This document shows, piece after piece, positions 55,695 to 64,000 of a stretch of DNA of 64,000 bases. This stretch comes from Nigrospora sphaerica (Eukaryota > Ascomycota > Sordariomycetes > Amphisphaeriales > Apiosporaceae): the NCBI GenBank assembly GCA_018287875.1, contig JAGVVL010000001.1, positions 4,588,001 to 4,652,000 of the forward strand, in the 5' to 3' direction. The translations under genes and the position numbers were made by a program. The notes under the pieces are model-generated. The model was not told the DNA's origin, searched no databases, and was given only the letters and a program-made list of their open reading frames with translations. The first letter of the stretch is position 1. Every line of letters begins with the position of its first letter.

Positions 55695-56758
55695 GACGCA
55701 GACGGGCGGACAAGACGGACGAGAGGCGTCGCCCCAGCACGGTTTAGGATTGCTTTAACGACGATCTCAGACACGACGGGCGACTATACGACGAGAACTG
55801 AGGGGTGCTCCGAGGCAACCGGAGCGGGCGACAAGAGTGCGAAGGGGAAGCGGAAGGGGGAACGGAGGTTAGAGCGAAGCTACTGGAAGCTGTTGTTCTG
55901 GGCGAGCAGGTAAGCGAGGGCTGGATAAGATGATGTAGGCACTTGAGCTCAGCTACCGTGTAAGTACAGACATACCTATCTCTGACGGTATGTACCTCGA
56001 TCATACGTCTACTTCGGAGCTGCAACAAGGGAAGAGAGAATGAAGATGCGACGTGCCGTGCTACGCGATGCTATCCCACTTCGTTTATCGATACAGCCCG
56101 CCACGTTCTTACTTCAAGGGCTGCTCGTGGATAATGGGCAGGCATCCCATTACGTAGAGGGGGAAGGAGGAGCCCCCAAGGCCAAAAGGGCCGAGCTCGC
56201 GTCGAGCCTGATGGGAAGTACCGAAGCGCTGATGGACAGGCGGGCAGGTACTTCCCGTACTACAGAGGGTAAGTGCCTGCCCACTTGCCCAGCCTTACCT
56301 CACCCAAGCTGCCGCGCCATAGCGTGTTTGCCTACCGGGCGAGATCCCCAGCTTTGGCCTGGGGTCGCCTGCAGGGAGTCTTGATGCCGTAGCGAGAGGT
56401 GGGTGTTGTTGTAGTAGCAGATGGCAGGTAGCAGTGCTAGCACGTACAGCTACTGACATCCCATACTAGATAGAGGTAGCTGACAACACCTACATACTAA
56501 TCCAACCTGCCCGCCAATTCATCCATCTTGTCGATCTTGTGGCAGCTTCAGAAACCAGGACTCCCCAAACGGCCGTCCCAGTCCTCTTCGATTGAACCGC
56601 CCATTAGCCACCCGCCGACGGTGCCTCCCATCCCGCCGCCCCCGATACCATCAACTTTGGCCGGCGTCCCAAGCTCTTGATCGAGCTTCCACCTCTCATC
56701 ACCACCGCCACCACCACACGCACGCATCCCTACGCGCACACATACGCACGCATCCACC
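55695..56758. other. Divergent promoter region of the UBX and PUP3 genes
   Basis: 1.06 kb between two start codons. CA-rich DNA at 56700-56755 directly precedes the PUP3 ATG and is probably its leader. No gene is supported. Confidence 0.6.
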
Positions 56759-57698
56759 ATGGTGAGCCTCACTCCTCCTCTTCCTCCTCGTCGTCACCCG
56801 GCCGACTTGCTGTCCGCCTCTCTGTATTTGGTTTCAGCGCTAACCTACCTGCCTGGTCCCTCCCCAGTCATCGCCCTTCTCGATAAGTTCGTCCATTCCC
56901 GACGCCGTCACCCGACGGTCCCTCACCTTGACCCTGTTGCTGCTGTTGCCGCTGCTGCTGCTGCCGCTGCTGCTCTCCCATCGTTGGCGCCCTTGCTAAC
57001 TATCGTGTTCCGCGACAGATGGCGGCGCCTGCGTGGCCATGGTGGGTAAGGACTGCGTGGCCATCGCCTGCGACCTGCGGTTGGGCCTGCAGGCCCTGAC
57101 GGTGTCCAACAACTTCCCCAAGGTCTTCCAGTACGGCGACGTCTTCTTAGGCCTGACGGGCCTGGCCACCGATGTCAGCACCGTCGCCGACCTGTTCCGC
57201 TACAAGGTCAACATGTACCGCCTGCGCGAGGAGCGCAACATTGCCCCGACCACCTTTGCCAACCTCGTCTCCTCGAGCCTCTACGAGCGCCGCTTCGGCC
57301 CCTACTTCGTCAGCCCCGTCGTCGCCGGTCTCGAGCCCAAGACGGGCAAGCCCTTTATCTGCGGCTTCGACAGCATCGGCTGCATTGACTTCGCCAAGGA
57401 TTTCATCGTGAGCGGCACCGCCACCGAGCAGCTGTTTGGCATGTGTGAGAGTCTTTGGGAGCCTGATCTGGTATGTCCTGGTGTTCCCCCTCCCCTCCGC
57501 TCCCCCTTGCCGTACGCCTCTCACCCGCCATACTAATGCCGGTTCGGTATGCAGGGACCCGAGGACCTCTTCGAGACCATCTCGCAAGCACTACTTAACG
57601 CCGTCGACAGAGATGCTCTCTCGGGTTGGGGAGCACACGTGTACATTATTGAGAAGGACAAGGTCACCAAGCGGTTATTGAAGGGCAGACAGGATTAA
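56759..57698 (+). CDS. PUP3: 20S proteasome subunit beta-3
   Basis: Four exons, 56759-56761 (ATG only), 56868-56886 (19 nt), 57019-57470 and 57555-57698, give 205 aa, the length of yeast Pup3. The start reads [24 protein letters not shown], matching the beta-3 N-terminus only when both tiny exons are used. Further family pieces are [53 protein letters not shown] and [20 protein letters not shown]. Beta-3 has no active-site threonine and is a structural member of the beta ring, which fits the absence of a cleavable propeptide here. An ATG inside exon 3 (ATGGCGGCGCC at 57019) would give an aberrant start and is rejected. Confidence 0.94.
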
Positions 57699-58208
57699 GA
57701 GGGTGCAAGAAGCGCAAAGCTCCCGGTTGGGGCCTGGGGGAGCGTCCGAGGCAGCCTCACAAATTACCTAGCTCTATGGAGTTGCAGCCTGCTCGACCCA
57801 GTACATCAATCCCGCCTGTTGTGTGTCGCCGAGAGGAGTTGGCGGTGCTTAGACAAACGGACCCGACCCATGTCTCTCCTATGCCTTGCCGTACGAACAG
57901 GTTCATAACAAACCTAGATTGAACCCATTCCGCCGTACGGAGCAGCTACCTCACCGTAAGACGCTACTTGTTCACTTTACGAAGAGAGATACCGTTGATT
58001 GTAAGCAGCGCAAGACGACGGGGAGCCACAAACGGGTTTTTTGCATTTTGGTTTCACAGAGGTGCCATGCCGCTGTTGGGTTACGACCTTTGTGATGTGT
58101 GGCCGGGACATTCACTAATGAAGTATCTCCATGGCGCAACATTCTAGTCTAATCTACGTGGGAAACCGTGATCCGGGGACTACTCCGAATGCAAGGACTA
58201 CACTTCTC
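57699..58208. other. Convergent intergenic spacer
   Basis: 510 bp between the stop codons of PUP3 and the calcium pump. No ORF or repeat of note. Confidence 0.6.
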
Positions 58209-61200
58209 CTACGCTTCCTTCTTCGCCCGCGTCACCACGTTCTTCTTCTGCACAAAGAACTGTCTCTCGACGGCCTTCAGAGACTCGTCGATGAAGCTAT
58301 TGTTTTTCAAGGGTCAGCTCTGGTCATCTAACTGGGCTTTCGTGGTTAGGGGGTTTGCTTACATAACAGGGGCGCTGATGGCCAACACAGCCTTCCATTC
58401 ATTCCAGTTGAGAGGCAGGATCGAGAACAAGCTCTGTAGGAAGGGAACGTAGAGGAGGGCAAAGTGCAGGGCCATGGAGAGCATAATGGCATAGACGAGC
58501 ATCATGTTCTCCCACAGGGGCAGCGTGAGCAGGGATTCGCTAGAAGAAAGGGCGTTGACGGCATTGAACATCTCAATGACAACCAAGATGGACAGAGAGA
58601 CGGTCGAGGCCGACTTGGCCATGTCGTTGCTGAAGATCTGGCACCCGATCTCGGGGAACTCGAGGGAGCAGCGGTGGAAGTGCGAGAGCTGGTAGAAGCT
58701 AATCTGGGGTCCCTCGGGGTTGTACATGAACCACCAAGCATAACCTGCTACCGTGGCAAGACCGACGTAGGTACCGATGACCAGGTAGCGGAAGAAGAGC
58801 CAGCCTCCGATCAGCGGCTCATCCCGCCGGCGGGGCTGCCGCTTCATGATGTCGTGGTCCGGAGGGTTGAACGACAAGGCGGTGGCGGGAAGACCGTCAG
58901 TGACCAGGTTGACCCAGAGAAGCTGCACTGGAATGAGAGCCTCGGGCATGCCGAGGGCTGCCGTCAAGAAGATGGAGACGACCTCTCCGATGTTGGAAGA
59001 GATGAGATAGCGGATGAACTGCTGCGTGTTATTGTAGATGGACCGGCCCTCCTCGATGGCAACCTCGATGGTAGCAAAGTTGTCGTCGGCAAGCACCATG
59101 TCGGAGGCCAGGCGCGAGACATCAGTTCCGGAACCCATGGCAACGCCAATATCGGCCTTCTTGAGCGCGGGGGCATCGTTGACACCGTCACCCGTCATCG
59201 CAACGACCTCGCCGAGGGACTGGAGGAGATCCACGAGCTTTGACTTGTGGGTGGGCTCCACACGGGAGAACAAGGACGCCTTCTTGGCGGCTTCCAGTTG
59301 CTGTCCAGGAGTCAAGTTATCGAACTCCCTTCCGGTGAAGCTCTTGCCCGTTAGGTCCTCGTTGGCGCCAAAGACGCCGATGGAGCGGCAGATACTCTCG
59401 GCCGTGTTGCGGCTGTCTCCGGTAATGACGATGACACGGATGCCCGCGTTCTGGCACTTCTTGATGGCGCCGGCAACCTCGGGACGGGGGGGATCGAGCA
59501 TGCCGACAAGGCCAAGCAGAGTCATGTTCTGTTCCAGCTGGGCATACTGAGCGGTAGATTTGGCGTTCTGCAGGAGAGGGTTTGAGGCGACGTCGTCGAC
59601 GCTGGCGAGCGCAATAACCCGAAGGCCACGGTTACCATATTCGACCACTTCCTTGATGAGAAGATCGTACAACGACTTGTTGAGGGGCACTCGCTTGCCG
59701 TCGGTACCAACCAGCGTGTGCGTGCAGCGATCAATGATGGACTCGGGCGCACCCTTTACCAGAAGCTTCTTCTGCGCGCCATTTTGGACAACGACAGACA
59801 TGCTCTTGCGGTCGCGAGAGAACTCAAAGGTGGCCAACCGGGGGTACTTCTGCTCGTAGAATGCGCTGGCATGGTGGAGGCAGTCTTCGGGGTTGCTTCC
59901 CTTGGGAGCACAGGGTCCGAGCTTCTCGGCCAGAACGCGAAGAGCGCCTTCAGTAGGCTCGCCCACCTTGGAGAAGTTTCCGCTGCGTGCATCGTAAGCC
60001 AGGGAAGTATCATTGCAGAGCGCAGCAACCTCGGTCATTTGGCAGACAGTCTGGGAGGTCTGTGTCAGGTTCTCGACCACTTTGCCGTTGCGCTTGATAT
60101 CGCCCTTGGGGGCAAAGGTCGTGCCCTCCACATCAAACTCCTCGAGGTCGGAACCGTTTTCGGCCACGTATACCATCTTGCTGACACTCATTTGGTTTGT
60201 TGTGAGGGTACCGGTCTTATCGGAGCAAATGACACTGCAGCTTCCCAGAGTCTCGACCGAGGGAAGGCTTCGCACGACGGCGTTTTTGGCAGCCATCTTG
60301 CGGGTGCCAAGAGCGAGGCAGGTGGTGATGACGACGGCGAGACCCTCAGGGATGGCAGCCACGCCGAGCGACACGGCGATCTTGAGATAATAGATGGCAC
60401 CCTTGGTCCAGTTTCCGTGGCTGGGATCGGCAAAGTGCGGGATGTTGATCAGCCACACCAGGACGCAAATAACCGTGATGACCTTGGCCAAAGAATCGCC
60501 AAAATCATTGAGCTTCTGCTTGAGGGGAGTGGGCTCCGAGATCTGCGCCGTGATGCTCTCGTGGATGTCGCCGATGGCCGTGCTGGAACCCGTCAGTACG
60601 ACGACGGCCTTGGCGCGGCCAGTGACAACCGTGGTTCCCGAGAAAAGAATGTTGACCTGATCCTGCAGCACAGCCTTGTCGTCCTTGATGACGGCCTGGG
60701 CATCTTTGTTGACGCTCTCGCTCTCGCCCGTCAGGACAGCCTGGTCTACCGAGAAACTGTTGCTGGAGACCGAGATGAGACGGCAGTCGGCGGGTATTCT
60801 GTCGCCGACGGAGACCGAGATGATGTCACCAGGCACCAACTCCTCGGCCTTGACCCTGGAAACTTGGCCACCGTTGCGAACCACACTGGCCTCGTTGGCG
60901 GAATATTCCTGGAGGGCGGCAATGGCCTTCTCGGCGCTGCTTTCCTGCGATACACCAACAACGGCGTTGAGAATCAGAATCGTCAGAATCTGCGGCGTGC
61001 GGCGATTTCGTTAGCTCTATCGTTGTAGGAGACGCGCCGGGGTTCGGATTCACGTACCACTATAGGGTCCACGAAGGCGCTCCAGCCGCCCTCATCCTCA
61101 AAAAGCGCGAGGACAAACGAGACGGCGGCGGAGCCGAGGAGGATGAGAACAAGTTGGTCCTTGAACTGCTCCAAGATCAACTCCCATAACGGGGTGGGGG

Positions 61201-61407
61201 GCTCTTCGGGGATGGCTGCGACAGAGGCACGCAATAGTCAGCCTCCGGCTCCAGGGCCAACGCTCAGGTGAGGCGGGACATGTGCATACCGTTCTTGCCA
61301 TATTTGGTCCTGGATTCTATGACCTGTTGGTCGCTGAGGCCACGCGTGGCATCAACGCCAAAGCTGGCCAAGACATCCTGGGTGGGCCTGGCAAAGGCGC
61401 CCTCCAT
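58209..61407 (-). CDS. SERCA-type P2A calcium-transporting ATPase
   Basis: Four exons, 61407-61290, 61215-61058, 60989-58363 and 58296-58209, give 996 aa, the normal SERCA length. It opens [19 protein letters not shown], with [20 protein letters not shown] leading into transmembrane helix 1. It carries LTGESESV in the actuator domain, the PEGL motif of helix 4, the phosphorylation site [11 protein letters not shown] (Asp349), [11 protein letters not shown] in the nucleotide domain and [20 protein letters not shown]. Calcium-site residues appear in NIGEVVSIF and NLVTDGLPA. It should pump Ca2+ from cytosol into the endoplasmic reticulum. The Cys-containing luminal loop ([16 protein letters not shown]) is the SERCA type, separating it from Pmr1-like pumps. 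The equivalent Neurospora gene is nca-1. The C-terminus ends RAKKEA. Confidence 0.96.
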
Positions 61408-64000
61408 GGCGGCGACGTCTGACTGCTGGGCTGTTCACGCCGGCGCTGTGGGAGATAACTGGGACGTGGTGGTGGGTTTGGGTGGTGTTGGCCGAGAGGG
61501 GACTTGAGAATCGGCGGGTTGTTGACCTTGCGCAATGGCGCCGAAAGGATTGCGAGTATGGAAAAAAGAAGAAGACGGGACGGGCACACTATTGCCACAT
61601 GTCTTTAAGCCGACCAGACGCGGCAAAAGTGGATGTGGATGCGAGCTGGCTGGCGATGGAAGTTTGCGTTGCAGCGTCCCCTCTAACCGTACAGGGCTAC
61701 TTACTTCCCCTACCACGAGACGAGGCAAGCACAGGTTGCAGTTGCAGAGGCCCCCGAAGACACAACGTGTTCTTAGCTCCCCATAGAAGTACCTAGATAG
61801 TGGCTCGCCCTCCACTATGTCCGTATGCGTAGGTAGTACCTGAGTAAGCTAGAGGGGTTGTGTGGCGGCACCGTCCAGAAACGGTAGGGGGCCTGGCCTG
61901 GCCTAACCTCAATGGTCAAGCACCCTCCGGCCCAGCGAGTGCGACACCTGCTGGTACGCGGGGACGCTGTGCACCCTTGGTTACAGAGCAGAAAACGCGG
62001 CTGCGGCCAGCGTGGTGAGACGCCCGGCCCGGCCAAATATCCCGACGGTACTCGGGACGCCGTCCGCCCACGGTTTGCATAGAGTACCGGGAACTGCGGC
62101 TGCGTAGGCCATAGACGGCAGACAACACACGCGAGAACACCCACCACCCCGTCCTCCAAGATGGTCAAAGGAGTGTGGACGGTAACGGTGATGATGTAGG
62201 GCAGCTCCACCCAGGCGAAGCTCTCCTCTCGAAAAAAAGAAGCTGGCGAGCCCCAGTCCTGGGCTGAAGCCAAGGGGTCTTTCTTCACCATGTTGATTGG
62301 CGAGCGCCCTACCATGGCCCTGCATGACATGGGTTACAAGGCTGCCGAGTCCGGTTCTAGATGGCCTGGGCGAGCCTCGAGACGCCGCATACGACTAGAA
62401 CCGCTTTTGGGGGGGGGCCTAGCTAAGTACCTAGCTAGACCTCTCCCAATGGATGCGTTAGGAATGGTATCTAATCAAGTACCTACTCGCTCACTTTGGA
62501 TGTTAGTAAGCCAGGTAGCTAGGTACTTCTTTCCGAATATTGCTCCGGCTCGGCCTCACCGTGGCGCCACGGCGAGTACCCCGAAGCACTGAAAGCAAGC
62601 AGTTGGAAAGAAGAGTCTGAACGGCACCCCTTTTGCCGAGCACCCGGCCCGAACAGAAACACTGCGCCGTGCGGGATTCAGCCTGCGCAGAGCACCAGTC
62701 GAGCTTGGCGCTACGCGCGGCCGACGGGGCTACGATCAAACTGTAGCCGCTTAGCCGGCGACGTGTGCATGCTTGCATTGTCACCGGCCACCTCTACAGA
62801 GTCAGTAGCAGGCAGGGTACGGGCTGTGCGTACATCGTGGAGATGCATGCTGTACACCCACCCAGTATGCAGTACCACAAGCAACACTGCCCGCCCCCGA
62901 ACCGGCCCATGATGACTCGCTAGGGCTCTCATCGTTTGTGTACTTAAACATAAGCCGCTGCACGAACCCCTACACTGGGGAGGTACAGATGATGCTGTAA
63001 AGGAGTTGGTCAGTTATGTCCGACCGAGAACCCGTCCATCGACTCGCCCGGCGTGCTGCGAGCCCCAGTTGGGGCAAGCTGCCACGAGAAGACCGGTAAC
63101 GGCACACGTGGACTTTTTTATTCTTTCTTCTTTTTGGCCCTCTTGAAGAGGTCATTGGCTTGCGGTTTTCGAACTGGAAGCCGATGTCTCAGGAATATGC
63201 GGGACTTCCTCCCACTAAGCCCTTATACACTAGGGCCAACAATCCCACCTACACTTTCAGGTGTTTTCGCTTGGGAGGACCGGGTTGCCTATATACTTCT
63301 ATTAATACAATACATACGCCGAGTTAACGCTAACTTCTACGTGATGTCCGCTTGAACCAGAGTTTGAAAAAGAGGAATGCACGTACTGACCTACCGAAAT
63401 GCCCGGATCTGGACCCCCCGGGGCCCCGGACCAGTGCTGCATCTGACGGCAACCTGGCAGGCTGGATCGCCGTGCCTGCCGCCTTCACCTTGGCAACAGA
63501 CCCAGTGATGAACCTGGAGGAAGTCATCGCATGGGGTGATCCATATGACTGACTAATGCGAAAGTCCCCCGGACAAGTATGGATACTGGCAACAAGTCTC
63601 TCGGTATCAACACTTGCCAAGCGTCCATCCAAGTGCTTCCGCACACTACCGACCTACGTCATTTCATTTCATCCAGACCGCCGGTAACATTCATATATAG
63701 TAAAATGCCGTGAGAAGGGGGAGGGGCACCCTTGGTGATAATCGAGACCGTGCTTCCCCGAGCGTGCTCCCGACAGCTTCGCCAGCAGCCTTGCCACTCA
63801 GGGACCGGAACCTTCCCTGGCCATGCGGTCAGATCACAACCCAGACGGCGCCATCACAGGCATCACAACGAGCCTGCCCGTCTCCTTCCCATATTGGCCG
63901 GGGACACAGTCTGTGCGGTGGACGTTGTAGGTGTTGCCCCGCCCGTCAACACCCTCCATCTCACACCGGCCGAGGCGCAACGGTGCCTCTCAACTGACAT
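61408..64000. other. 2.6-kb region to the right edge, no convincing gene
   Basis: Holds the upstream region of the calcium pump. CTAGCTA/TACCTAG words form a loose inverted arrangement at 62418-62440 and 62512-62528. Frames at 61815-62330 (-), 63330-63644 (-) and 63710-63997 (+) lack domains and coding bias. Confidence 0.55.

Noticed and set aside
59718..61028. 436-codon plus-strand ORF opposite the calcium pump
   Set aside because: It is the exact antisense of SERCA exon 3. In GC-rich genes the mirror frame often stays open. The sense strand has all P-type ATPase motifs.

Overview
The window is nuclear DNA of a filamentous ascomycete (Pezizomycotina, most likely a Sordariomycete). The reasons are that most genes are interrupted by short GT-AG introns of about 50-130 nt, coding DNA is GC-rich with few A-ending codons, and the families present are fungal housekeeping and secreted proteins (SERCA, 14-3-3, PRP39, an Inp51/52/53-type phosphatase, an Age2/Gts1-type ArfGAP, GT90, a LaeA-like methyltransferase). 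Genes are transcribed singly, and there is no operon, plasmid or phage structure. Exon boundaries below were derived by hand from splice signals, reading phase and the protein patterns expected for each family. Single-base errors are possible.

Layout, left to right. 1-604: a pyridoxal-dependent decarboxylase cut by the window edge (-). After a 4.3-kb gap, 4910-6766 is a LaeA-like methyltransferase (+) and 7099-7874 a DUF985 cupin (-). 10648-13028 is an ArfGAP/UBA protein with a glutamine-rich tail (+). On the minus strand follow a GT90 glycosyltransferase (13216-15110), a GPI-anchored cysteine-rich secreted protein (15911-17067), a doubtful small ORF (17925-18323), NAD kinase (18499-20358), exosome subunit RRP46 (23429-24373), a YOX1-like homeodomain protein (25328-27524) and the U1 snRNP protein PRP39 (29329-31730). 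On the plus strand are a synaptojanin-like inositol 5-phosphatase (34380-38703) and a proline-rich orphan ORF (39258-40244). Then come 14-3-3 (41370-42818, -), a secreted class 3 lipase (47874-49127, -), a two-exon small secreted protein (50274-50882, -), ribosomal protein eL36 (52660-53511, +), a TUG/UBX protein (54210-55694, -), proteasome beta-3 PUP3 (56759-57698, +) and a SERCA-type calcium pump (58209-61407, -). The last 2.6 kb shows no convincing gene.

The genes do not form one pathway. Most are core cell biology: RNA processing and decay (PRP39, RRP46), protein synthesis and turnover (eL36, PUP3, TUG/UBX), membrane traffic and phosphoinositides (ArfGAP, 5-phosphatase), calcium and NADP supply, and signalling (14-3-3). 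Four products enter the secretory pathway: the GT90 enzyme, the GPI protein, the lipase and the small secreted protein.

The most unusual things seen are in gene architecture. PUP3 has a start codon alone in its own exon, 14-3-3 has an 8-nt microexon, and GT90 has a GC-AG intron. A 24-bp tandem repeat lies directly upstream of the small secreted protein. A TAGGTA/TACCTA word is scattered through the intergenic DNA but seems absent from exons. No new multi-gene system is evident. No tRNA, rRNA, CRISPR array or intact transposon was recognised.
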